From Pseudooceanicola lipolyticus (GTDB taxonomy: Bacteria > Pseudomonadota > Alphaproteobacteria > Rhodobacterales > Rhodobacteraceae): DNA of 64,000 nucleotides. Positions 6,872 to 15,110 of this stretch are shown here, piece after piece. Numbering within the stretch: position 1 is the stretch's first letter; each line of letters begins with the position of its first letter. Location: the NCBI RefSeq assembly GCF_002786325.1, contig NZ_PGTB01000003.1, positions 57,760 through 121,759 on the forward strand, read 5' to 3'. Under the pieces are notes generated by a model. The model was not told where the DNA came from. It made no database searches and saw only the letters and a list, made by a program, of their open reading frames with translations. Both the position numbers and the translations under genes were made by a program.

Positions 6872-9225
6872 TGGGCCTGCTCGACAAGATCAAGACGGAG
6901 AACACGGCAGACCGCTACCTTCCCTTCATCCGCCATTCGGACGCGCACACGATCATCACCCGCAACCGGGGTGCCTTCCAGATGCTGAAGCTGGAGGGCG
7001 TGTCTTTCCGCACGGCGGATACCCAGCTCATCAACACGCTGCACAACCAGCTCAGCCACGCCCTGCGCAACATCGCCGACGACACCGTCATGGCCTATGT
7101 CCATGTGGTCCGGGCCACCGATGACGACTATCCGTCCGGCACCTTCCTCACCGACCTCGCCCGCTGGATCGACGAGAGCTACCGCCGCCGCATCGAGGCC
7201 AAGCGCCTCTTCCGCAACGATCTGTATCTGACCGTCTACATGCAGCCCCGCAGCCTGCCCGGTGGTCGGCTGGCGAAGGGCGTCCGTCGTGCCCGAACCA
7301 GCCAGATCGAGGTGGACCAGGATCTTCTGGACGATCTCGATGACAAGACCACGCAGCTAACCCGCAGCCTCAGCCGTTTTCGGCCCCGGAAGCTCTCGAT
7401 CATCAGGGACCATCGCGACCTGCTGATCTCCGAGCCTGCCAGCGTCCTGAAGCAGCTGATCTCTGGCCGATATGAGCCGGTCCCGCTGGTTCACGGGACC
7501 ATTGGCAATGCGATCTACACTGATCGGGTAATCTTCGGGCGGGAGGCTCTGGAAATCCGCCATGCCGCCGCCAGCACCTATGGCGCGATGTTCGGCATCA
7601 AGGAATACCACGCCCGCACCCGCCCGAACATGTTCGACAACTTGCTGACGGCCCCCTTCCGCTTCGTCCTGACCCAGTCCTTCCGCTGCACCGCGAAGAA
7701 CGAGGCCATGCGCCAGATGACCCTCAAGGAGGGGCGGCTGCGCAACGCGAATGACCCCGCCGTGTCTCAGGCGGACGAGCTGCGCGACGCCCGCGACGAC
7801 CTGATGTCGGGCGAGTTCGTGATGGGCGAGCATAACCTGTCGCTGACGGTCCTGACCGAGGACGCGAAGGAGCTGAAAGCCCGCGCCGCCGATGCGCATA
7901 ACCTGCTGTCGGAATCCGGGGCTGTCGTTGCCCGCGAAGACATGGGGCTTGAGCCGCAGTTCTGGGCGCAGCTTCCCGGCAACCACGCGCACCGGGCGCG
8001 GGTCGCGATGGTGACCAGCCGCAACTACACGGCCATGTCGCCGCTGCACAATTACCCGACCGGCCACCGGCACGGCAACGAATGGGGCGATGCGGTCAGC
8101 AAGCTCCAGACCAGCGCCGGAAGCCCCTTCTACTTCAACTTCCATGTCGGAGATCTCGGCCACACCTTCATCTGCGGCCCCTCCGGCTCCGGCAAGACGG
8201 TCGTGCAGACCTTCCTGCTGTCGCAGCTGGAAAAGTTCGGGGCCAAGCGCGTCCTCTTCGACAAGGATTACGGCGCCGAGATCTTCGTCCGCGCCTCGGG
8301 CGGCTCCTATCTCGATTTCCAGTCCGGTCGCCCGACCGGCTGCGCCCCGTTCATGGCGATCGAGCTTGATGCCGACGGCCAGGCTTTCATGGTCGAGCTG
8401 GTCAAATCCATGCTGGGCGGCGAGCGCGTCACCTTCTCGGCCGAGGACCTCCGGCGGATCGAGATGGCCGTCGCGAGCCTTGCCAACCTGCCGCGCACTG
8501 GCCGCACCGTCTCTGCCCTACGCGAATTGCTGGGGTTCGGCGGCGGCGCGGAAGATATCGGCAACCGGCTGGATCGCTGGCTCAGCAACGAACGGCTCGG
8601 CTGGGTCTTCGACAACTCCGAAGACACCATCGCCTTCGATGCCGACCTGGTGGGCTTCGACATCACGGCCTTCCTCGACGATCCGGAAATCCGCAACCCG
8701 ATCATGATGTATCTCATGCGCCGGGTCGAAAACCTGATCACCGGCCAGCGCATCGCGATCTTCATCGACGAGTTCTGGAAGGCCCTGTCCGACCCCTACT
8801 TCTCGGACTTCGTGAAGAACAAGCTGAAGGTCATCCGCAAGCAGAACGGCATCATCGTGGCCGGGACGCAGTCAGCCTCTGACGTGGTGAACAGCCCCAT
8901 TGCCCGCACGATCATCGAGCAATGCGCCAGCCAGATCTTCTTCGGCACCGACCGCGCCAGCCGCAAGGACCTGGTCGACGAGTTCGGCCTGTCCGAACGC
9001 GAGTTCCAGATCGTGCGCGACGAGCTGCCCCTCGGCCATTTCCTCATCAAGCAGGCGCAGAACTCGGTGGTCTGCGACCTCGATCTGTCGGGCCTCGATG
9101 ACGTGCTGACAGTCCTGTCGGGCCGCACCGCCACCAACGCCATCATGCACGCGCTTATGCAGGACCACCCGGCCCCGAAAGACTGGCTCCCCCGCCTGTT
9201 CCAGAAAAGGAAGGACCTACGATGA
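6871..9225 (+). CDS. virB4: VirB4 ATPase of the type IV secretion system
   Basis: A 784-aa cytoplasmic ATPase that powers pilus assembly and substrate transfer. The N-terminal CagE/TrbE/VirB domain includes TRPNMFDNLLTAPFRFVLTQSF. Walker A GPSGSGKT is near residue 436 and Walker B AIFIDEFWKAL near 630, followed by KNKLKVIRKQNGIIVAGTQS. The length fits the family. The ATG at 6871 overlaps the virB3 stop; the frame continues upstream without family similarity, so that part is not used. The stop overlaps virB5. Confidence 0.95.
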   Translation: MGLLDKIKTENTADRYLPFIRHSDAHTIITRNRGAFQMLKLEGVSFRTADTQLINTLHNQLSHALRNIADDTVMAYVHVVRATDDDYPSGTFLTDLARWIDESYRRRIEAKRLFRNDLYLTVYMQPRSLPGGRLAKGVRRARTSQIEVDQDLLDDLDDKTTQLTRSLSRFRPRKLSIIRDHRDLLISEPASVLKQLISGRYEPVPLVHGTIGNAIYTDRVIFGREALEIRHAAASTYGAMFGIKEYHARTRPNMFDNLLTAPFRFVLTQSFRCTAKNEAMRQMTLKEGRLRNANDPAVSQADELRDARDDLMSGEFVMGEHNLSLTVLTEDAKELKARAADAHNLLSESGAVVAREDMGLEPQFWAQLPGNHAHRARVAMVTSRNYTAMSPLHNYPTGHRHGNEWGDAVSKLQTSAGSPFYFNFHVGDLGHTFICGPSGSGKTVVQTFLLSQLEKFGAKRVLFDKDYGAEIFVRASGGSYLDFQSGRPTGCAPFMAIELDADGQAFMVELVKSMLGGERVTFSAEDLRRIEMAVASLANLPRTGRTVSALRELLGFGGGAEDIGNRLDRWLSNERLGWVFDNSEDTIAFDADLVGFDITAFLDDPEIRNPIMMYLMRRVENLITGQRIAIFIDEFWKALSDPYFSDFVKNKLKVIRKQNGIIVAGTQSASDVVNSPIARTIIEQCASQIFFGTDRASRKDLVDEFGLSEREFQIVRDELPLGHFLIKQAQNSVVCDLDLSGLDDVLTVLSGRTATNAIMHALMQDHPAPKDWLPRLFQKRKDLR

Positions 9226-9938
9226 CAAGGCTCTCCATGCCCGCCGCTGCGCTGGCGATCTCCCTCTCGACTGCGGCTCATGCCCAAGGCGTGCCCGTGG
9301 TCGACACGGCGGCCATCGCCAACGCCAAGGCCGAGTTCGTCAAGGAAATCGCCCAGATGGTCGAAGAGCTGGAGCAGGCCAAGGCGCTCTATGCCTCGAT
9401 CAACGGCCTGACCGACATGGATTCCATCGTCAGCGCTCTGAACTCGCCCGATGTTCGCGAACTGCTCGGGCCGGATGCCATGCAGATCGCCAGCGACTTC
9501 GACATTGATCTCGATGACCTGGGCGATCTGGCAGGCAAGGCGCAGGACGCGGCTGACTTCTCCGCGCTGGATGGGGCCAATATCGACGCCGACGATTTCT
9601 ACCAGAGCGAGCTGGACCGCATTCGCAACCAGTCGGCCCGCGACACCGCTGTCGGGGATCGGATCGTGTCGCTCTCCGATGACCGGCTGGCGGGGCTTGA
9701 GCAACTGCGCAGCAAGATCGGCTCTGTCTCCACCCAGAAGGAGGTGGACGCCCTGAACGCCCGGATCGCGGTGGAACAGGCCATGCTCCAGAACGACACC
9801 AACCGCATTCAGGGCCTCGCCATGCTCCAGCAGGCCCAGGCCAAGGTCGAAGAGCAGCGCCAGACCGAAATCGCCGTACAGCGCCGCATGAGGGAAGAGG
9901 CCGCTTTCGAACGCCTCTATGGGCCCGACGCATTTTGA
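9222..9938 (+). CDS. virB5: VirB5/TrbJ-like minor pilus protein
   Basis: A 238-aa secreted protein with a signal peptide ending AHAQG and a long helical, coiled-coil rich body (VDTAAIANAKAEFVKEIAQMVEELEQAKALY; late repeats rich in Q and R). That is the pattern of VirB5 proteins, which sit at the pilus tip and help contact the recipient. AAGGA precedes the ATG, which overlaps the virB4 stop (ATGA). Position between virB4 and eexN/virB6 supports the call. Confidence 0.88.
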   Translation: MTRLSMPAAALAISLSTAAHAQGVPVVDTAAIANAKAEFVKEIAQMVEELEQAKALYASINGLTDMDSIVSALNSPDVRELLGPDAMQIASDFDIDLDDLGDLAGKAQDAADFSALDGANIDADDFYQSELDRIRNQSARDTAVGDRIVSLSDDRLAGLEQLRSKIGSVSTQKEVDALNARIAVEQAMLQNDTNRIQGLAMLQQAQAKVEEQRQTEIAVQRRMREEAAFERLYGPDAF

Positions 9939-9949
9939 AGGAGATCACC

Positions 9950-10210
9950 ATGACGCCCCAGAACCCCATTCTCGCGGCCTTGACCGCCACCGTCCTGCTC
10001 ATGGGCTGCAAGGAGGAGGAGAACCGGACCGTCGACTATTATTCGTCCAACCCGGAAGAACGCGCTGAGATGCTGGCAACCTGCGAAGTCTCTGATCGGG
10101 CATCTGAGGACGCGAATTGCGTCAATGCCGATTTGGCGGAGCAGCAGGCCAAGCGAGACCAGGATCGCGAAGGCTTCCAAAAAACATTCGGGGACCCTTC
10201 GTTCGACTGA
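9950..10210 (+). CDS. EexN-family entry-exclusion lipoprotein
   Basis: An 86-aa lipoprotein with lipobox VLLMGC and then the family core: RTVDYYSSNPEERAEMLATC followed by DANCVNADLAEQQAKR. EexN/TrbK-type lipoproteins sit between virB5 and virB6 in conjugative operons and stop a cell from receiving a plasmid it already has. The ATG at 9950 has AAGGAG 7 bases upstream; a TTG at 9935 is in frame but lacks a site. The mature protein has two further Cys that may pair. Confidence 0.85.
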   Translation: MTPQNPILAALTATVLLMGCKEEENRTVDYYSSNPEERAEMLATCEVSDRASEDANCVNADLAEQQAKRDQDREGFQKTFGDPSFD

Positions 10211-10235
10211 ACCGGGACACGGAAGGACCGCCACC

Positions 10236-11129
10236 ATGCTGCAAGCGCTCTACGACAATTTTGCTGACAGTCTCACCGACAAGATGAACGACATCAGCAG
10301 TACCATCTCTTCCGAGCTGACTGCACCGCTGACGGCGGCCCTGACGATCTACCTGTTTCTCTACGGCTGGGCGATCATCCGTGGCTCCATCCACGAACCG
10401 CTGATGGATTTCACCCTGCGCGGCGTGAAGCTGGCGATCATCTGGACCCTCGTGTCCAGCGCCGGCGATTACTCGTCCTGGGTCGGGGACACGATCCTCA
10501 ACGGCATCCCCGATTTCGTGGAAACGCTGACCGGCGGCTCGACCGACCTGCCCTCCGATCCCGTCATGGCGATGGCCGGTAAATTGAGCCTCGAGGTTCA
10601 GGAGCATTACGGTTCCGGCCTTGCCGGCTCCATCTACGGATATGTCCTCTCCATCGTTCTGATCCTCATTGCCGTGCCGTTTGCCGCGTTGGCGTTTGTC
10701 GTCAGCTTGGTCGTGCACTTTGGACTGGCCTTGATGGCCGCGATTGGTCCGATCTTCATCGCCTTCGCCCTGTTCGACGTCACACGTGGATGGTTCTTCG
10801 CCTGGCTTAGCCAGTCGCTGAACTTCACCCTCCTGAAGCTCTTGGTGACGGTTCTCATGATGACGATCACGGCCTTCGTCGGGGACGTCTACACGAACTT
10901 CAACATCAACGACGGGGCCGCTTCGATCTCAGCCTTCATGGTCACGATGTTCTGCGGCACGATCTTCTTCTTCCTGCTTCCCTCCATCGCGGCGGCGCTG
11001 AGCGCCGGGGCCGGTGCCTCGACCGGCGCCGCGCAGCGCTTCGTGGAGCGGAAGCTTCTGGGAAATGCGGCACCCCGACAGGGAGGCAGCACCCCCCCCG
11101 CCAGTGGCTCCGCGACACGACAGAGCTGA
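10236..11129 (+). CDS. virB6: VirB6 polytopic inner-membrane protein
   Basis: A 297-aa protein with five or six membrane helices, including LTAALTIYLFLYGWAII, YVLSIVLILIAVPFAALAFVV, FGLALMAAIGPIFIAFALF and ISAFMVTMFCGTIFFFLLPSI. The TRGWFFAWLSQSLNF loop is typical of VirB6/TrbL. It forms part of the inner-membrane channel. AGGAC stands upstream of ATG 10236. It ends in a short Pro/Ser-rich cytoplasmic tail. Confidence 0.9.
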   Translation: MLQALYDNFADSLTDKMNDISSTISSELTAPLTAALTIYLFLYGWAIIRGSIHEPLMDFTLRGVKLAIIWTLVSSAGDYSSWVGDTILNGIPDFVETLTGGSTDLPSDPVMAMAGKLSLEVQEHYGSGLAGSIYGYVLSIVLILIAVPFAALAFVVSLVVHFGLALMAAIGPIFIAFALFDVTRGWFFAWLSQSLNFTLLKLLVTVLMMTITAFVGDVYTNFNINDGAASISAFMVTMFCGTIFFFLLPSIAAALSAGAGASTGAAQRFVERKLLGNAAPRQGGSTPPASGSATRQS

Positions 11130-11175
11130 GGCGGACAAATCCACCTCTTCCACGATTAGACTCCAAGGTTACGCG

Positions 11176-11376
11176 ATGAAGAAACTTGTCCTCCTGATGG
11201 CCGTCCTCAGCATTTCGGCCTGCGCCACGACGACGCCGCTGCCGGATGTGAAAGGCTCGGTCGTCCGCCCTCTGAACCCGACCAAATGGGATTATCAGGC
11301 CGCCGTCCTCGATAAGCAGAAGGAAATCGGCGTCACGCCCCAAATCGCGGACACGCGGGAGGGAGACGACGCATGA
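11176..11376 (+). CDS. virB7: VirB7-like outer-membrane lipoprotein
   Basis: A 66-aa lipoprotein: MKKLVLLMAVLSISAC is a perfect lipobox, followed by a short polar chain ending in acidic residues. VirB7 lipoproteins anchor the VirB9/VirB10 outer-membrane core. Identity rests on size, lipobox and the exact place before virB8. Its stop overlaps the virB8 ATG. Confidence 0.82.
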   Translation: MKKLVLLMAVLSISACATTTPLPDVKGSVVRPLNPTKWDYQAAVLDKQKEIGVTPQIADTREGDDA

Positions 11377-12059
11377 CGGTATCGCAGGATAAGGACCTTG
11401 CCGCCTATCTGAAGGAGGCCCGCAGCTTCGATTATGACAGCCGCCTCGCCGCCGAACGCTCCAAGCGGACGGCCTGGATCATCGCCGGGGCCGCCAGCGT
11501 CATGGCGCTGACCAGCGTCGCCGCTGTCGGCTTCATGGCTCCGCTCAAGGAAGTGGTGCCCTTCGTCATCCGGGTCGATCAAGCCAGCGGTGTGCCCGAG
11601 GTCATGACCCGGCTGAGTGACGGCGAAACCACCTATGACGAGGCCGTCACCCGCTATTTCCTCGCCCGTTATGTCCGCGAGCGCGAAGGCTACACCTATG
11701 CCGAACGGGAAGCGATCTTCCACGAGGTGACGCTGATGTCCTCGCCCGAGGAACAGGCACGCTTCTCGACCTATTACAACGGCTCTAACCCCAAGAGCCC
11801 GCAATACGCCTATGGCACCGACACCAAGGCCGAGATCAAGATCCGCTCGATCTCCTTCCTGAACGACGGACTGGCACAGGTCCGGTTCTACAAGACCGAG
11901 AGCAACGAGCGGGAAAATCTGACGACGCAAAGCCTCTGGGTCTCGACCATCGGCTTCGATTTCGACGCCGATGCGGAGATCAGCACCGAGGATCGTACGA
12001 TCAACCCCCTGGGCTTCATCGTCAGCACCTATCGGGCCGACCCGGAGGTGACGGAATGA
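11373..12059 (+). CDS. virB8: VirB8 inner-membrane assembly factor
   Basis: A 228-aa bitopic protein: a cytoplasmic start with EARSFDYDSRLAAERSKR, one membrane helix (about 33-52), then the NTF2-like periplasmic domain with VVPFVIRVDQASG and YFLARYVREREGY. It nucleates assembly of the channel. Length and layout match the family. GGGAGACGACGC provides the ribosome site; the gene overlaps virB7 and virB9 by 4 bases each. Confidence 0.93.
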   Translation: MTVSQDKDLAAYLKEARSFDYDSRLAAERSKRTAWIIAGAASVMALTSVAAVGFMAPLKEVVPFVIRVDQASGVPEVMTRLSDGETTYDEAVTRYFLARYVREREGYTYAEREAIFHEVTLMSSPEEQARFSTYYNGSNPKSPQYAYGTDTKAEIKIRSISFLNDGLAQVRFYKTESNERENLTTQSLWVSTIGFDFDADAEISTEDRTINPLGFIVSTYRADPEVTE

Positions 12060-12907
12060 TCCTGCGTACAGCCCTCATCACCTGTCTGGCGCTCAGCGCC
12101 GCCGCGCCTGCCTTAGCGCTCGACATTCCGAACCCGTCGCGTTCCGACAGCCGCGTCCGCTCTGTCAGCTACAACGAATGGGACGTGGTCCGTGTCGTCG
12201 GCACCCTGCGAACCTCCGTACAGGTCGTCTTCTCCCAGACCGAAGAAATCATCGACGTGGGCAGCGGTGACACCGTCGCCTGGGAGATCGTACCGCGCGG
12301 CAATATTCTCTACCTCAAGCCGCGCGAGGCCAACCCGCCTACCAACCTCCAGATCGCGACCATGCGCGAGGATGGCACCACCCGGACCTATTCCTTCGAG
12401 CTGATCGTCCGGGACGGCGCGATCACCAACAACTCCAAGGATGTCTATTTCCAGATCAGGTTTGCCTATCCGACCGACGAGGCCAACCGCCGTCGCGCCG
12501 AAGCCGCAGACCAGAAAGCGCGGGCGCAGGAAGAGGCCGCCAAGGCAAGGCTGGCGGAATCCGTGGCAACCTCCGGCTCGAAGAACTGGCGCTATCTGGT
12601 CGCCGGGTCGCATGACCTCCAGCCGTCGCAGGCCTACGACAACGGGGAAATGACGGTTCTGTCCTTCTCGCGGATGAACCGGATGCCCTCGGTCTTTGTC
12701 GTGGACAGCAGCGGCACCGAGCGCATGGCGAACACCACGGTCCGCAAGAACCAGATCATCGTGCATGACGTGGCCCCCGAAATGCGCCTGCGCCTCGGGA
12801 ACCAGGTCACCGCTATCTACAACATGGGTCTGGGATCTTCGCCTGGTGGCTACACCGGCACCGGCACCACCAGCCACTCCGTGCAGCGCGAAATCATCGG
12901 ACAGTGA
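12056..12907 (+). CDS. virB9: VirB9 outer-membrane core protein
   Basis: A 283-aa secreted protein with a signal peptide ending AAAPALA. The N-terminal domain has VRSVSYNEWDVVRVVGTLRT and the C-terminal domain has MTVLSFSRMNRMPSVFVVDSSG, both typical of VirB9/CagX. A charged Ala-rich linker (about 145-175) joins the two domains. It forms the outer ring with VirB7 and VirB10. Confidence 0.93.
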   Translation: MILRTALITCLALSAAAPALALDIPNPSRSDSRVRSVSYNEWDVVRVVGTLRTSVQVVFSQTEEIIDVGSGDTVAWEIVPRGNILYLKPREANPPTNLQIATMREDGTTRTYSFELIVRDGAITNNSKDVYFQIRFAYPTDEANRRRAEAADQKARAQEEAAKARLAESVATSGSKNWRYLVAGSHDLQPSQAYDNGEMTVLSFSRMNRMPSVFVVDSSGTERMANTTVRKNQIIVHDVAPEMRLRLGNQVTAIYNMGLGSSPGGYTGTGTTSHSVQREIIGQ

Positions 12908-12909
12908 TC

Positions 12910-14076
12910 ATGACGACTGAAGAGCAAGCACCGCAGGATGGCACACACGAACCCATGGACAACGGCATCGAGGGCGAGCGCGGCATCTCCTCGATCACCA
13001 GCGCGAAATCCGCCGGGCTCAACGAGAAGAACAAGAAATTTCTCGTCGCGGCTGGCCTGGTCTTTCTTGGCACGATGGCCTTCCTCCAATGGCCCTCCGA
13101 CGAAGAGCCTGCGCCGCCCGAGGAAACCGAGCGCCAGCAGACCACGATCCGGCCTGGGCAGAATTTCGAGCCTGCGGAATTGCCCCAAGAACAGGAGCAG
13201 CAAGCCCAGCCGGAAAAAGCTGAACCCGAACCAGACGCGCCGGTCGGCCCGATCGAGCGCGTGCGCCGGGAAGAACAACTGGCCCCGTCCGAGCCGAGCG
13301 AGGCCGAACAGCTTTACGAGTCCTCGAAGCGCGCGCCCGTCATGGCCTATCAGGGAAACCTGACAGGGCTCGCCGGATCGGCTGCCCAAGCGGGCACCGA
13401 TGCCGGGGCCAATCTCTTTGGCGGCTCGACCGAAGGCGCGGGCGGCAAGCTGACCGGCCTCGCGGCCGAGCTTGTCACCAGCGACCGGCAATCGGAAAAG
13501 GCCACCGTTCTCGCCCATCCGAACCTGACCGTGACACAGGGCACGACGATCCCCTGTTCGCTCGACACGGCGATGGATTCCACGGCCCCCGGCATGGTCC
13601 GCTGCACCGTGACCGACGATGTCTATTCGACCACCGGCGCGGTGATCCTGCTGGATCGCGGCACCCGTATCGTAGGCGAGTACAAGGGCGGGATGCAGCG
13701 GGGCCGCAAGCGCCTCTTCGTCATCTGGACCCGAGCCGAAACACCGAACGGCGTGATCGTGAACCTCGGCTCGCCCGGTGCCGATGCCCTTGGTCGTACC
13801 GGCTTCGATGGCGATATCGACACCCAGTTCTGGACCCGCTTCGGCGGCACGATGATGCTGTCGATCATCGACGATGCCCTGATCGTCGCCACCACCTCCG
13901 GCGATGGCGATGATGACTCCAATGAAAATTCCCGCGCGGCGGCGCGCAGCCTCGCCCAGACGGAGTTGGAAAGCACCATCGACGTGCCCGTGATCCTGCG
14001 AAAGAACCAGGGCGAGGAGGTCTCGGTCATGGTGGCCCGCGATCTCGACTTCTCCGACGTCTATCGGCTGAAATGA
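12910..14076 (+). CDS. virB10: VirB10 envelope-spanning protein
   Basis: A 388-aa protein with a cytoplasmic start, one membrane helix (about 38-55), a Pro/Glu/Gln-rich periplasmic linker (about 60-110), and a TrbI/VirB10 C-domain with GTTIPCSLDTAMDS, GAVILLDRGTRIVGEY and RLFVIWTRAETPNGV. It links inner-membrane ATPases to the outer-membrane core. An in-frame GTG at 12904 is also possible, but ATG 12910 is the likelier start. The gene overlaps virB11. Confidence 0.95.
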   Translation: MTTEEQAPQDGTHEPMDNGIEGERGISSITSAKSAGLNEKNKKFLVAAGLVFLGTMAFLQWPSDEEPAPPEETERQQTTIRPGQNFEPAELPQEQEQQAQPEKAEPEPDAPVGPIERVRREEQLAPSEPSEAEQLYESSKRAPVMAYQGNLTGLAGSAAQAGTDAGANLFGGSTEGAGGKLTGLAAELVTSDRQSEKATVLAHPNLTVTQGTTIPCSLDTAMDSTAPGMVRCTVTDDVYSTTGAVILLDRGTRIVGEYKGGMQRGRKRLFVIWTRAETPNGVIVNLGSPGADALGRTGFDGDIDTQFWTRFGGTMMLSIIDDALIVATTSGDGDDDSNENSRAAARSLAQTELESTIDVPVILRKNQGEEVSVMVARDLDFSDVYRLK

Positions 14077-15110
14077 TGAGTACGCCCGTCCTGCCGCAAG
14101 ACAGGCCCGTGCCCCCGGCGCTGGCCTCTCACATGGCCCCGCTGTCGCCCTTCCTAGACCGCCATGACGTTCTGGAAATCTGCATCAACCGCCCCGGCGA
14201 GGTCTTCGTCGAATATGCCCAAGGGACATGGGAGCGGGTCGAACTGCCCGACCTGACCTACGCCTTCCTGACCGGCCTCGTCGCGACCGTGGGGACCTTC
14301 TCCCGACAGAAGGTCAACGAGACGACGCCACTCCTCTCCGGTTCCCTGCCGCAGGGCGAGCGCATCCAGATCGTGCTGCCGCCTGCCGTCCCGGCGGGCA
14401 CTGTCAGCATTACCGTCCGCAAACCGGCGCAGCGGACCTTCACGCTCGATGAGCTTCTGGGTCAGGGCATGTTCGAGAGCGTCACCAACGCCCCTTCTGC
14501 CTTGTCTGGCGAGGATGAAGCCCTGCTTGACCATCACCGCAACGGCGACTGGAAGACCTTCCTGAACGCCGCCGTGCTGGCAAAGAAGAACATCCTGGTC
14601 TCGGGTTCCACCGGCTCGGGCAAGACGACCTTCTCGAAGGCGCTGATCCCGCTGATCCCGAACGATGAGCGGCTGATCACCATCGAGGACACCGTCGAGC
14701 TGGAGCTTCCGCAGCCCAACGTGGTACGGATGATCTATTCCAAGGGAGGTCAGGGCGAGGCCAAGGTCACGGCCCGCGATCTGCTGGAAAGCGCGCTCCG
14801 GATGCGGCCCGACCGCATCTTCCTGCAGGAGCTGCGCGACGCCTCCGCCTTCTACTACCTGCGCAACGTCAATACCGGGCATGGCGGGTCGATCACCACA
14901 ATACACGCCGACTCCGCCGCGCTGGCCTTCGAGCAGCTGGCCCTTCTGGTGAAGGAAAGCGAAGCCGGGCGCGACCTCAAGCGCGAAGAGATCAAGGACA
15001 TGCTCACCCAGATGGTCGACGTAGTGGTGCAGATCAAAAAGACCGCCGCCGGGCGCAGGGTAACCGAGGTCTATTTCGATCCCCACAGAAAGCTGGGGGG
15101 TGCCACATGA
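14073..15110 (+). CDS. virB11: VirB11 traffic ATPase
   Basis: A 345-aa hexameric ATPase. Walker A GSTGSGKTT is near residue 179, the Asp box ITIEDTVELELPQPN near 205, Walker B RPDRIFLQELRD near 245, and the His box NTGHGGSITTIHADS near 266. It works with VirB4 in pilus biogenesis and with VirD4 in DNA transfer. The gene overlaps virB10 and virD4 by 4 bases. Confidence 0.96.
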   Translation: MMSTPVLPQDRPVPPALASHMAPLSPFLDRHDVLEICINRPGEVFVEYAQGTWERVELPDLTYAFLTGLVATVGTFSRQKVNETTPLLSGSLPQGERIQIVLPPAVPAGTVSITVRKPAQRTFTLDELLGQGMFESVTNAPSALSGEDEALLDHHRNGDWKTFLNAAVLAKKNILVSGSTGSGKTTFSKALIPLIPNDERLITIEDTVELELPQPNVVRMIYSKGGQGEAKVTARDLLESALRMRPDRIFLQELRDASAFYYLRNVNTGHGGSITTIHADSAALAFEQLALLVKESEAGRDLKREEIKDMLTQMVDVVVQIKKTAAGRRVTEVYFDPHRKLGGAT